Assembly: GCF_011397635.1 (NCBI RefSeq)
Contig: NC_064755.1
Location: 16,971,282 to 17,035,281 of the forward strand
DNA length: 64,000 nt
Source: Epinephelus fuscoguttatus
Lineage: Eukaryota > Chordata > Actinopteri > Perciformes > Serranidae
Direction: 5' to 3'
The first letter of the stretch is position 1, and each line of letters opens with the position of its first letter. A program made the position numbers and the translations under genes. The notes under the pieces were generated by a model, which saw nothing but the letters and a program-made list of their open reading frames with translations, did not search any database and was not told the DNA's origin. Below are positions 10,901 through 21,017 of this stretch, piece by piece.

Positions 10901-13146
10901 CGTAGACTGTCACCTGTTCAACGCATCAGTATCTTCGGTGCCATTAAAGTAATAATGATTATAATAATAATAATAATAATGTCAAAATAATATTTACAGA
11001 CTGATTTAACAGACGATCACTGCTGCCACGATCACTGGAAAGTCTGGGCGAGAGACTTCCACAGAGGAGCGCCCAGTTTGCACCAGCTTTCTAAAGACCT
11101 TATTTACTTCACTCAAACTGCGTGTGGCTATTAGCCCTGGTGTTAGTGAATTAGACGTTGATTATCAATGAGGCTCATTTGCATAGAAATGGGCAATTTT
11201 TCCGCCAAATATATGCATATTTCCTCATTTAAATACGTGCAAATAACACCGGAGCACCGAGACGCAGTCTGCTTGGCAGCACAGTTAGTGGAGCATTTCA
11301 CCCTCTGCGCGTGCTTTGTGAATTAGACGGGATCTGTTTGCTCCATTTTTACCGGTTTAGCGGCCGCAAAAGCCACGCAGTCCTTTTGTGAATTCGGCCC
11401 TGAGTCAGGAGCGCAGACTTTTCTTTTTACATTCAAGGTTACAAATAATGTTATGTTCCTTAAATGGCTTGATTTAGTTATCCAAGTTTAATTTTCTTAA
11501 CAATAAAAATGCCGTGTTCATCTAGTCTAGTTCTCTTGTAACTGCATGTTATTATAAAATAACTTCAAATCAAATCCTTAATCATTGATAAGTGTGCGTG
11601 CTTCCCCCGCCCCTCCCAACAAAAATCCCGCCCCCCTCAGAAAATAGTTCCGACGTCCATGGGCATGTCAAAAAAATTTAGTTTCAAAGATGCCATGAGT
11701 AACAAATAGTCATTACCCAGGTGAAGTATTCCTTCATATATCCCACCGCTGAGTACTTCATACAAGACATAAAAAGACTCCCGAAGGGTCGGGCGACTTT
11801 ATTCTGAGCGATCAGTGCATGAGGAAAGTCTTGTGTAGCAGTGAACAGTATTCTTGGCTCTCTGTCACAGAGGACCTGGGGGTGGATACAGGACAGTGGA
11901 GATGCTCCTCTCAGCTGCTGCACCTGAGTGCTCTCCTTCCAACTTCTCCGAATTTCATGCATTACAATCAGCCACAGCATCGCTGCCCCCGACAATCCTC
12001 CATCTCCTATAATGTCTACAGAGGTATGATGACTGTAGTTCAAGATGGAAATGAATTATCTCTAAATTATAATTAGAGATGAGATATAATTATCTCTTTA
12101 GTAGTAAAACTTGTCTTCCTCTTTCAGGGCTGCCACCTTCCCTCACAGCACCTCACAGGTGAGCCTCACAGAGACACTGTATCCTCATCAGTAGACTGTA
12201 GATAATAAGGTGTCGAGGTACATTCATATTCGCTGAGTGTCATGTCTCTGCTTTGTCAGGTCTCCCTCATCTATGTACGTCAAGATGCTCCCAGACGTTG
12301 TTCCAACAAAGCGCTTGCTATCAAGTTTCACCTCTGACAAGTTCAGTGCCCGGCATATCTTCAGAGACAGAAACGCTTTACGGGTCTCTAGTCGTTACTT
12401 TGTGCCTGAGGATTCCTCCACCTCACACGCAGACATAACCAAGACCAAACGGCAGAGTGAGGAACAGGAAGAAGACTCCTCAGAAGGTTTCATACGCACA
12501 CATTATTCTGATATATAGAACTAAAATGATTTTTTTTCTGGCAGTAAATTTACATGAGAAAAACAGAAAAAAACGTTTATTTGTCATTGTTAGCTAACTA
12601 TCATCATTTCATCATTTATTCAGTTGGTTCGTCACTGATGAGATGTATAACAGTTGGAGAGCAGAACCAGACAGCTCTCAGCCCTGACGTGCCCTGGAAA
12701 GAAACCGAATTAAGCAGCAATTTATTTGTGCCTGTTGTGAGCAGCACAGACCTGAGAGGAAAAAGGTGAGAGGACTTTTAATCCTCTAGAGCACTTTCTC
12801 TTTGTCGTTCATTATGTCTCTCTGTTAATGCTCACATTACTAATGGAGTTCAAAGATTGTGAAATGATTGTGCAACATTTTTATGTCTTTTAAAAGTTTT
12901 CTGTGCTCCCTATCCCTTTTTGATGTCCTCAGACTATCCAGAGAGACTTTGGAGGACAAAGGACATATGGGTGTTTTATCCCCTGGGTCAAAGCCTTCAG
13001 GCCTCATGAAGATGGAGCTTCCACGTTCTCAGAGTGACACCCTTGGTAGGCCTCAGGTTAAGGACATCGGGCACTATCGCTCTGGAAGAGAAAGCCAAAT
13101 AAGTACGGCAATGATCGCAAGGTCATCACAGTCGGCCCCTCTGTAG
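1943..13146 (+). CDS. agbl2: Cytosolic carboxypeptidase 2 (AGBL2/CCP2), tubulin deglutamylase, 22 coding exons
   Basis: M14-family zinc carboxypeptidase that trims polyglutamate from tubulin; it acts in the cytosol, at cilia and centrioles. Coding exons: 1943-1978, 3019-3145, 3619-3792, 4010-4117, 5083-5230, 5369-5624, 6072-6473, 6656-6798, 7172-7331, 7549-7675, 7764-7864, 8030-8142, 8276-8345, 8465-8614, 8698-8778, 8881-8979, 9126-9216, 11871-12023, 12128-12158, 12260-12486, 12624-12765, 12933-13146. All junctions keep phase, giving 1050 aa. The N-domain runs from about residue 100 to 290. The zinc ligands are the HPGE motif (H383, E386) and the His of FHGH (about H478). The catalytic Glu is in MEATFGGS (about 552). 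[20 protein letters not shown] and the tail [14 protein letters not shown] fit AGBL2 better than AGBL3. A 5' UTR exon ends at 1460. The 2.65-kb intron after 9216 holds nested transposons. Confidence 0.9.
5336..5364. repeat. (CTGT)n microsatellite abutting an agbl2 splice acceptor
   Basis: Tetranucleotide CTGT/TCTG units run directly into the acceptor at 5367-5368, so the microsatellite forms the polypyrimidine tract of the exon starting at 5369. Length changes could affect splicing; that is inference. Confidence 0.8.
8164..8183. repeat. (ATT)n microsatellite in an agbl2 intron
   Basis: Short ATT run just downstream of the donor at 8143. Confidence 0.8.
9396..9570. repeat. Teleost interspersed repeat (AGTACTCAGATC family)
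   Basis: gtgggagaagtactcagatc, acttgagcaaaagtag and aaatgtacttaaagtac match a very common fish repeat in text, probably a short non-autonomous DNA element. It lies in the agbl2 intron. Ends are approximate. Confidence 0.55.
10374..11400. mobile_element. Harbinger-like non-autonomous element nested inside the hAT
   Basis: The inverted ends GGGCCGAATTCACAA and TTGTGAATTCGGCCC are flanked by TGA on both sides (10371-10373 and 11401-11403). A 3-bp target duplication fits PIF/Harbinger. No transposase frame is visible in the 1027 bp. It interrupts the hAT remnant just after the dimerisation region, so it is the younger of the two. Confidence 0.75.
10952..10980. repeat. (AAT)n microsatellite
   Basis: ATA/AAT run inside the nested element. 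Confidence 0.8.
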
Positions 13147-14112
13147 GGCATGATATTTATCATCTGGGAGCTACAGATTATTCTCTCTGTTCTCTAGCTG
13201 ATGATGTTTATCTCCTCTGATGGATCAGGAGAACTGCGTTTTTGCTAGAACTTCAACAATTGTTTTAAACAACAGATATGCTGGGACAAAATTGTCTATT
13301 ACTTCATTCTGATGCAGGTCAAACTTGTGTCATGTGGATAGAAGCACAAGCAGATCTCCTGGCCCACCCAGACTGACATCTTGCCCACCCAGTCAATGTC
13401 ATTAAAACTCATTCATGCAGGAGGAAAAGTTCTTAATTCTGAGAGGGTGGGCAAGCTGTTAATCTGTCAGTCAGCAGACTGACAGCGATAAGCAGCAGGT
13501 GGCGATAATTCTCCATTCAGGTGCCGTTACTCCACTACAGAGTAAGAGGGCGCACCAAGACAAATTTCAAACAGACCTCAAACAGTGACTAATAGCATCG
13601 AGAACATGATGGAAGTATATTTTTGTTTCATATCGTTATTTGAGGAGTGTTTATCTCCTCATCACTCTGATCTAGTATTTTCATCTGCCGTTATTTTTTG
13701 CAGCAGAAATGCAAGTCTTTATGTCAAACTGTCATCACACAGTATAAAAAGAAAATATCATAATGACAAAAGAGAAAACAAAACAAAAAGGTTTGAGATA
13801 ACTGAAACAGATAATACATCTATTATCTATAAATAATACACAGGCTGTGTGTTATATGGATTTTATTTTTTTGTAATGCTACAAAACAAAAATACAATCC
13901 TGTAGACTATAAAGTGAATAAAATATAAAAAATAAATATCTTCTTGTTTCCTCTTTAATACTCAATTGTGGGTTCAAAATATCCCATGTGCTGCATGTAA
14001 TTAAAAAAATGACATGTTTTTTTTTGTCGTCAGCCTCTGAGTCTGAGGGTTTACAAAGTAAGGATGCTTCCTGGTGTGTTGAGCTGTGGCAGGGATGTCA
14101 GAGCTCCAGAGT
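13147..14112. other. Convergent 3' UTRs of agbl2 and tmem17
   Basis: No coding signal. A + strand AATAAA at 13917-13922 can end agbl2. TTTATT at 13862-13867 is a minus-strand AATAAA that can end tmem17. If both are used, the two mRNAs overlap by a few tens of bases. Alternative A-rich signals are nearby. Confidence 0.45.
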
Positions 14113-14271
14113 TCAGTCAAACTGCCGGAGATGAAACTGGCTCTGTGTGTGTCTGACCATGTCCCGCAGTGCCACAAAACCAGAGAGGGCCTGGATCATT
14201 CAGGAATAAAACATTAAAATGAAATCAGTGATAATCACCAAATGGTAACATTTAGAAAACATACACAACTA

Positions 14272-14318
<47 letters not shown>

Positions 14319-15450
14319 GCAGATTGGAATTGGTTGAAGTACACTACAACAGTCAGTTTTTAAAAGGAATGTTATCCTACCTGTGTGAGTATGAATAAGG
14401 CGAGAACGATGTGAACGCCTCTCTCCAGCGGCTGTATGAGAATGGCTTCATTGAAGAGCTGAAACAGGATGAGTGGAAATTGCAGCAGGATGCTCAGCAG
14501 CCAAAATCCAGCCAGCTCTGGGACCTTCCATAAACACAAACATAACATGAATTAAAGTCTCTGCCTTTTGTGCAGATGTTGTGTTGACCCATTTTATTTT
14601 AGCTCTATCTTTATATTTGTATGAGAGATGCTCCACCTTTTCTTGCAGGTTCCCAGCATAGCCCAGATAGAGTCTTATTGCCTCGATCAGGGTCATCAGG
14701 ATGAGAATAGTGACGAGGATGAACTTGTAGTAGTCTGGCAAGGCAGGATACTGGTGGAAATAACAAGTACAACAGTGCAGTTAAACAAACTGAATTTTAA
14801 ATGAATGTGATTCATTCAGGTTTGCTTTTATGAAATTAAAAAGTAAAGATCAGGACAGCACTCAAAGTTGACTTGTTAACATTGCCACATCCGTGTGACA
14901 ATAATAACAGGTCAAACTGAAGTGCTCTCCTGATCTTTACTTTATTTATTTCTTACATATAGAATGCATCACCCAGTCTTCACATTAACCCAGCTGCCTC
15001 ATCCCATCTCTGTTAACTCGCCTCCCATCTCTCATCTCTCTGTCTTACCTTGAGGTGCAGCATTACAGTTTCACTGATCCACCACAAGGGGAAGAACCAC
15101 ATGTTAAAGTACAGAGACATCTGGAGGTGGAGACTCGACAGGACCCGCTTGTCTGAAAACAAAGCAGAGGACATACTTATTGGATAAACAGCACGCTTTC
15201 AAGTCAAATTCAAGAGCTACTGTAAAACTATGCCAGAGACAAACAGCCAAATCAATCCAACAGCTCCTGTCACAAGTTAGCAGGCTAATGCTAATCAATA
15301 GTATTTCGTCCATTACGTTAGCTTCATGATTTTACCGTGAGGTAAAAACGTGTCATTCTCCCTAGTGAAAGGCTGAGTCCGACTCTGGTCGAATAAAACA
15401 GTCCGAGAAAAGTCTTCTAGTCGTCTTCTGATCGTCTCCGGCAGGTCCAT
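14113..15450 (-). CDS. tmem17: Transmembrane protein 17 (ciliary transition zone), 5 exons
   Basis: Small tetraspan protein of the ciliary transition zone, part of the MKS/B9 module that gates membrane-protein entry into cilia. Exons on the minus strand: 15336-15450, 15049-15152, 14637-14750, 14381-14524, 14113-14190, in phase, 184 aa (human about 198). It starts MDLPETIRRRLEDFSRTV. QMSLYFNMWFFPLWWISETV forms TM1, PDYYKFILVTILILMTLIEA TM2, LAGFWLLSILLQFPLILFQL TM3 and GVHIVLALFILTQ TM4. EAIRLYLGYAGNLQEK and the C-terminal QSQFHLRQFD are family signatures. It is tail to tail with agbl2. Its first exon and promoter have a diverged copy upstream of fintrim B. Confidence 0.92.
14270..14312. repeat. 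(TA)n microsatellite in a tmem17 intron
   Basis: Pure TA run between tmem17 exons 5 and 4. Confidence 0.9.
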
Positions 15451-15592
15451 CGAGGAAAAAGCTCTCTGCTACACACAAACATCACCAGAGGAAAAACACA
15501 CAGGGCGTCTCTTCCTCACAGCACAGAGACGTACGCTGCCGTCGTCTCCTTGGATACCAGAGAAATCTCGCGTTTCGCCCAAATCTCGCATG
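15404..15592 (-). promoter_or_regulatory. tmem17: tmem17 promoter and 5' UTR block (source of a copy at 29643-29833)
   Basis: Read on the minus strand, this block runs from CATGCGAGATTTG through AGGAGACGACGGCAG and GAGGAAGAG to the ATG. The same order of landmarks recurs on the + strand at 29643-29833. An X-box-like site, GTCTCC-TT-GGATAC, lies at 15544-15557, about 95 bases upstream of the ATG; each half deviates from consensus by about one base. Confidence 0.65.
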
Positions 15593-15599
15593 CAGAGTG

Positions 15600-16160
15600 T
15601 CTGATGTTTCCTCTATTGAGTCCTTCGTCCTAACTTATCTCCTCGTTTGGTTTCTTAAAATGTTAAAAAGCAAACTTTTTTACTCACACCTCACTGCTGC
15701 ATGGTAAACTTTGAAGTGGAAAGACAATGTTAACAAAAAGTAAATAAGATAGATAAACAGTAACATATATAAAACTAAAATAGAAGTAAAAATATAAACT
15801 ATACAAGAGCAATTTTTACAAGATTACATAACAAAATTGCAAGGCAAAGTGACAGTGGTGTGATAATGGCAGTAAGTCTAGAAAATGTCCTCAGCATGTA
15901 TATAATATGGATACAAAATGATCCTTGTTTGTGTTAATATGGAAATCCAGTAGAAATATAATAGAGCATAATGCAATGAAACAGTATAACATGTTATCAT
16001 AATATAGGCTAGTACAGTACAGTATCATATAGTGTCTGATATACAGTACAAGGTGAAATGTAGCTGTGCAGTATAATTATATAATAAGTAATAATAATAA
16101 TAATGATCCACAACTGGACTGGACTGTGTAATGGGCAATTTTAATCTAATTTAATTTATT
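15600..16160. other. AT-rich intergenic sequence without a recognisable gene
   Basis: Low-complexity sequence rich in short ATA, TACAGTA and TAATA tracts. No frame or splice pattern stands out. It borders the LINE fragment and may include that element's untranslated part. Confidence 0.4.
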
Positions 16161-16169
16161 ATTTAATAC

Positions 16170-16735
16170 ATTTTAATACCACTGTGTTGTTGATGATGAA
16201 GGGAAATGTGATGATAATGATAATATAGTACAGCATAGTAGGCTACAGTATAATTTATAGCAGAATACATTAGTCCAACAGTCACTGACTCCAGACTGTC
16301 TGACCACTGAGCTGCCGCCTTTCTTACCAGCTTGTTAAGTCTGCTGGCTTCATAAGCCTTGATGCCACTATCCCAGCACACCACAGCAAAGAATAGTGGT
16401 GCAGACTGATAAATGGTCTGCAGAAGCTTACTGTACTGAAGGATCAGGGTCTTATCAGGAAGAAAAATCTGCTCTGTCTCTTCCTGTAGAGGGCATCAGT
16501 GCAGTGCACATGGTAGAAGTTCAGGGCTCTCAGCAAGAAAGGCCTGAAGACACATTTCTCTCAACAGCCATTGTCCTGCTGTGAATCCAGTCCAGTTATT
16601 TATTGATACAGACCACATGGCAGTTGTATGAGTCCACCTTCTCTATGTCCTCGCCCTGGATGATAACGTGGGGGATTTAACTATCACATCATTGGTGGGT
16701 TTCCTTATCCACTGTCAGGGTCCAAAGACAGGGTG
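16170..16735 (-). mobile_element. LINE fragment, reverse transcriptase C-terminal region (L2/Rex1 type)
   Basis: The minus strand reads IIQGEDIEKVDSYN then LDWIHS, and further on ILQYSKLLQTIYQSAPLFFA, VVCWDSGIKAYEASRLNKLV and RKAAAQWSDSLESV. This is the order typical of fish Rex1/L2 LINE reverse transcriptases. Stops interrupt it, so it is a dead fragment. A (TA)n tract follows at its 5' edge. Confidence 0.75.
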
Positions 16736-16740
16736 GTGTG

Positions 16741-16745
<5 letters not shown>

Positions 16746-16812
<67 letters not shown>

Positions 16813-16820
16813 TATATATC

Positions 16821-16868
<48 letters not shown>
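16746..16868. repeat. Long (TA)n microsatellite with one internal break
   Basis: About 120 bases of TA interrupted once near 16811-16823 (gatatatatccc). It is self-complementary and prone to cruciform formation and length change. Confidence 0.95.
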
Positions 16869-16870
<2 letters not shown>

Positions 16871-17549
16871 TAGTTTAAAAAAGATAATTAAATTAATGAA
16901 TTTTAAAAAATGAAATATATACATTAAATCCAATATCAAATCATTCATATTATTGATTGTATTCAAATAAGAAAATTGTTCAGGACTGTTAAGGACAATC
17001 CTTCAGACTGTGAGAGGAGAGGACAGTAATTTGTAATTTTGAGAGAGAGAGAGAGTTTTGTGCAGAAAACCCTCCTCAAAGAGGGTACAAATTCATCTCT
17101 GCCCCAAATAGGGGTTTAGAATGTAGGGTCAAACAACTTACCCCATCTTACCCATGATTTATTTGTTCTATTGGTGCATATGATGCGAACAAATTTGTTT
17201 CAGAAGGTGTTTACTGGTGTTTGTGTTTCCATTACTGTCTGCTAACCACAGCATGTTTAAAAGTTTTATTTAGATTTTATTTAGGCTACTTATGTCTGTA
17301 AATTTGCATGTCAATAGGCTAGTATGACAAAAGCAACAATTTGGCCTCAAATAATCAAACGCAACATGGCCTACTTCCCCGAATAATCCAAGTTGCTGCT
17401 GCAAACCCATATAGATTAAAGAGGAAATGACATGTTGAGATTTTTGTAAAAATGTCAGTTATTATTATTTTCTATTATAACATACAAAAAAGCAAATAAA
17501 ATGTCCTCATGTTGATGCAATGAAGTTGTGTAAACTTTTTCTGGCTGAA

Positions 17550-17552
<3 letters not shown>

Positions 17553-17617
<65 letters not shown>

Positions 17618-17624
17618 CGTGCGT
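17553..17624. repeat. Promoter-proximal (GT)n microsatellite
   Basis: About 30 GT units end in GCGTGCGTGCGTC. The run stops 24 bases upstream of a CRE and about 45 bases upstream of a TATA box. Such alternating purine-pyrimidine tracts can adopt Z-DNA. Confidence 0.95.
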
Positions 17625-17647
17625 CATTAAATGTCATGGAAACGGAG

Positions 17648-17680
17648 TGACGTCGCACTGAGGTACCGGTATATAAGAGC
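17648..17680 (+). promoter_or_regulatory. CRE plus TATA core promoter of the acidic gene
   Basis: TGACGTCG at 17648-17655 matches a CREB/ATF site and TATATAAG at 17670-17677 is a strong TATA box. The spacing is normal for a transcription start near 17700. The ATG follows at 17877. A perfect CRE, TGACGTCA, also lies in intron 1 at 18373-18380. Confidence 0.65.
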
Positions 17681-17876
17681 TGTCAATCAGTCCAGTCCTC
17701 CCTTTTGCATCCGAGTGTGACACGAGTTGACATACGAAAGCTGACAAAACCTGAAAGCTGGTTAGCTGAGTTGTTGGAGACGAATATCTGTTGGAAAACG
17801 AATTTAGTGTTTGTAGGTTTACTGTGGACCAGAGGATAACGACCGTTTGTGGAGAAGCAGCACCTGTCCCTGAGAG

Positions 17877-19995
17877 ATGGCCTGCAGCAGCCCGAGGTCA
17901 CCGGCCTGGGAGGACCGCCTGCTGATTGGAGCTGCCGGTGTCTCCGACTCCCCCAGCGGAGGTAAGAAAACTTCTACATTTACTTTTTTACTCCTCTAAA
18001 TTTATTAGCTATTTAATCTCGCTAAAGCACTTAAAAACCTTTTGAAGTGTTTTAAGTACAAAATGTATGTATTTTATTGAGTTTAATGTTTAAGAGTTAA
18101 GTGTGCCTTGAAAAAACACATTTGTTGAGAAAAGTTTTTATCTAAAATCTTTATTTCGTGTTTAAATTCTGTTAAATTTTCGCGGACTGGAGCAGAATGT
18201 GTTAACAATCGTGCAGTGGATTGAAAACACTGATATTTTGGTTTGAGGGGAGCATTTTTGGAAAGTTGGCATCGAAATTTCACAAAGAAGATGGCGACCT
18301 TGCAAATCTTTGAAAAATGCCGAAAACATATTTTTCTTGAGCACCATGGAGACGGTGGAATATAATAGGAGCTGACGTCAGAACGTCAGGGCGTGCAGGA
18401 CGGACAAGTGTAAACAAACCTCACGCTGTGATAAATCATCTAATTTTCAATGGACACAAAACTGCGCAACCTTTGTTGATGTTGAATGGACTGGAACTGA
18501 ATGACAAAAAGTGTAATAATAAGCATATTCGTCGAATATTTCAAAGAAAGAACAATTCTGTACCTAGAGGGAAGTTCTTTTGGAGTTCTCAGATTGTGGA
18601 CATTGGATGGCGAAGGACCTGGCTTTTACCCCACAAATACTGCATTTCTAACAAAATTAAAGAAACTTAATCTCCATTTTTTAACTCTGCCAATATCAAA
18701 TACTCCTTTACATTAAGAGATATCGTATGCTACTACACTAACAAAAATAACAAAGATTTTGAATTTTTACTAAATTTTGTAATCCTTCATGCTAAATTTT
18801 ACATTCACAAACAAAAATTTGCCAAATCTTGCCCCAATTTCAAAACCTTCCTCTTAGAATTTGATAACACTATGAAATCCTTACGTTTAATTGAAAACAG
18901 TAAAAGTATCAAACTTATCGCTCATTATGAAACGTTTTTCCCATCCTCTGACTAAACTCTGCTGCTTCTTTTTATTGTCTTGTTATACTTGTCTTCTTGT
19001 CTGTACCAACACTTTCTAGAGTCTTGAATATATTTTTTGTACTGTCTCATTTGTGGTGTACCTGCCTGTATTGTTCAATAAAGAGAAAAAAAAACAAACC
19101 AAAAAAACCAAGTGTAAACAAACATGGCCGCCTCTTCTAAACAGAGAGCTCAGTTTATTTATTTTGATTGTTGACGACTCAGTTTTGCTTGAAATCTATC
19201 CAGAGCTGTTTGAAGCATCGCGTTTGAGCGGGCGTACCTCAAAAAGCACCAACAGAGTAATGAGTTTGATTAAAAGAGTGATGTAGCCTGACTGATGCCA
19301 AGCCTGCAGCCACTTAAAGCTTGAATTTGACATGTTGGTCATTTAATAACATTGCATTAATTTGTAAGTGTACTGGTATTTTCTGTCATAAGATATAGGA
19401 AAGTGGTTGGTCATGAATCTGTATGTGACTCAAGCAGTCTCCATGAGGGTAATGCCCATAATGATGCGTGCAGTCCTGTACTCAAACCAGGTAGCTGTAT
19501 CATTACAGTTGATTGCAAACCATAGGGAATAATGGAGACGGCAATATATTTTAGGATAGGCTACAAACAATTATAACAGTGCCACAAAAAATAACCTCCT
19601 CTGGTGCTAAACTCCCTCAGACCACCTGTTCACTCCAAGGTTGTTCATATATGTATATACTTGTACAACAGATGATATTGATATGCATTTATCTTCTGTT
19701 CCTCTCAGGTGGCTCCTCTCAGAATCCAGACGCTGACCGTGTGGACGAGCTCCCACGCCTCATCAGACCTTGCGACCTCTACCTCTACCTCTTCTCTGAC
19801 GAGGATGAGGCACCTGAGGTGGAGGAGGGTGAGTATGACCCCCAACTTTGGTCTGATGATGAGAGTGATGACGAGGATGTGTCTGGTTTTCTCTTTGAAG
19901 ACGGTGAGGCCTACCCGCTCTCGTCTGATGAAGAAGAGGAGGAGGACGACGGCGCCCTGGACGACTGGCTTCCGGACCCTGTCCAGGGAGGTTGA
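17877..19995 (+). CDS. Small acidic protein, two exons, not recognised
   Basis: Exon 1 is 17877-17961, with donor gtaag at 17962. Exon 2 is 19709-19995, with acceptor cctctcag. The join keeps phase and gives 123 aa. The ATG is the first after the TATA box. The N-terminus, MACSSPRSPAWEDRLLIGAA, is Ser/Pro-rich. Residues about 35-50 read DELPRLIRPCDLYLYLF, and the rest is strongly acidic with Asp/Glu blocks (SDDESDDEDV, SSDEEEEEDD) and aromatic spots (YDPQLW, GFLFEDGEAY, DDWLPD) that could act as short docking or activation motifs. No known domain is visible. The CRE/TATA promoter suggests an inducible gene. A hydrophobic stretch in another frame follows the stop, so a longer isoform or an annotation error is possible. 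Intron 1 holds a truncated LINE. Confidence 0.6.
18405..19123 (+). mobile_element. 5'-truncated LINE insertion with 15-bp target-site duplication
   Basis: CAAGTGTAAACAAAC occurs exactly at 18405-18419 and 19109-19123. The body, 18420-19108, ends with CAATAAAG and an A-rich tail. Coding remnants read FFWSSQIVDIGWRRTWLLPH then KYCISNKIKE, and later FILHAKFYIHKQKFA and NTMKSLRLIENSKSIKLIAH. This resembles the C-terminal end of fish L1/Tx1-like ORF2. Frames change between the pieces, so it is dead on arrival or decayed. It lies in intron 1 of the acidic gene. Confidence 0.85.
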
Positions 19996-20295
19996 GGACT
20001 ACGCCGGACCTGGCATCCAGCAGCCCCCACAGCGACGCTTTTGGCAGCCCAGGCAACAAATGTTTCCTCCTGTTCCTGCTGCTGCCCCTGTTCCTCTTCC
20101 AGCTGGTGACCCTGTTCTACTGGTGCTCCCATCCTCCGTCCTGCTCCTGTTGGTATTCGGCTGCTGTTCCTCAGAGACTGATTGACAGGCACCTGCAGGT
20201 ACCTGTTCAACATTAGCAGCCTGTGGAGCAGCATCAGGAGCTGCTTGAAGATCAACTGAGAGGTTGTGGCAGCTTTTCCACAGCACCTCAGCGTC

Positions 20296-20560
20296 TCAGA
20301 AGAGAGGACGGGAGCACAACGTAATGGGAGTAAGTAGCTCTGGAGAGTGAGCTCCCTCAACTCCTGGCCTCAGCTCCTCCATAAAGAGGAGCAGAGAAGA
20401 GAGCCAGGAGCAGGTAAGTGCTAACAAGCCAAGGAGGTTTTGTGAGTAGACCTCAGAGAGGCAGAAAGCTCCGAAGGCCCAATTCCACCAATGTCTGGCC
20501 TCTGCTCCTCCACAAAGAGGAGCAGAGAAAAGAACTGTGAGCAACTTACTGTTGAGTCTT
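20296..20560 (+). other. 3' region of the acidic gene with two matching hairpins
   Basis: CTCCTCCATAAAGAGGAG (about 20373-20390) and CTCCTCCACAAAGAGGAG (about 20505-20522) form near-identical stem-loops with 7- to 9-bp stems and 5- to 6-base loops. Each sits in a longer repeated unit (tctggcctc...gaggagcagagaa). Function unknown. Confidence 0.5.
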
Positions 20561-21017
20561 ATCAACTTTTTAATAATTCAATGATTTTCTTATTCATACT
20601 TTAATTGTTCGTCTTTATACGAACCACAGAGGTAATGCAACAATAAATTAACAATTTTCTCCTGAAGTTATTTTAATTTAATGATTTGATTCTCTGTTGT
20701 TTGATGTTGTGCTTTAATTATTTTACTTACTAAGAAGATCACTGTATCTGATAGAGATATAGTAATACTTACACCAATACACCATCAAGTGTTTTAACAG
20801 GTCTTATGCATGTCTTTTTATCTTTTTAATATCAGTCATTATTTATTCCACTTAATATGATCGTTGAGTTGTTTTTTCTTCCCAAACTACAGATAGTTGA
20901 ACCAAACAGAGGTAAGGCAATGATTGGTAACAAAAATCTCTCATCATTTATTATTTTAATGGTATTTATCTTACTCATGGTGTTGTTGTTGTTTTGTTTT
21001 GTTTTTTAAATTAAAGT
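20560..21017. other. AT-rich intergenic sequence
   Basis: Nothing coding seen. A possible mini-exon (ATAGTTGAACCAAACAGAG, 20893-20911) lies between an acceptor-like tract and GTAAGG. The text CAGAGGTAA is repeated here and at 21576. Confidence 0.3.

Larger units (their letters stand above)
9851..11661 (+). mobile_element. hAT DNA transposon remnant with 8-bp target duplication
   Basis: The direct repeat GGCATGTC at 9843-9850 and 11662-11669 brackets inverted ends CATAGACGTCGGAACTA and the complement of TAGTTCCGACGTCCATG. An 8-bp duplication is diagnostic of hAT. Inside, 10080-10364 encodes the hAT C-terminal dimerisation region: [20 protein letters not shown] in one frame, then [20 protein letters not shown] and [20 protein letters not shown] in another, so at least one frameshift has occurred. 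Most of the transposase is gone. A second element is inserted at 10374-11400. The whole sits in the agbl2 intron between exons 9216 and 11871. Confidence 0.85.

Noticed and set aside
16715-16966. Tyr-Ile repeat frame
   Set aside because: A translation of the (TA)n microsatellite.
17455-17658. Thr-His repeat frame
   Set aside because: A translation of the (GT)n microsatellite.
19709-20185. 158-residue + strand frame overlapping the acidic gene
   Set aside because: Its Arg/Thr/Met-rich first half is the shifted reading of the acidic repeats. It has no exon 1 in phase, while the acidic frame joins exon 1 cleanly.
19911-20360. 149-residue open frame on the minus strand
   Set aside because: It is antisense to the acidic gene exon and its 3' region. 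The length is explained by GC-rich, Asp/Glu-coding sequence on the other strand; low-complexity Glu/Gln/Ser content and no splice support.
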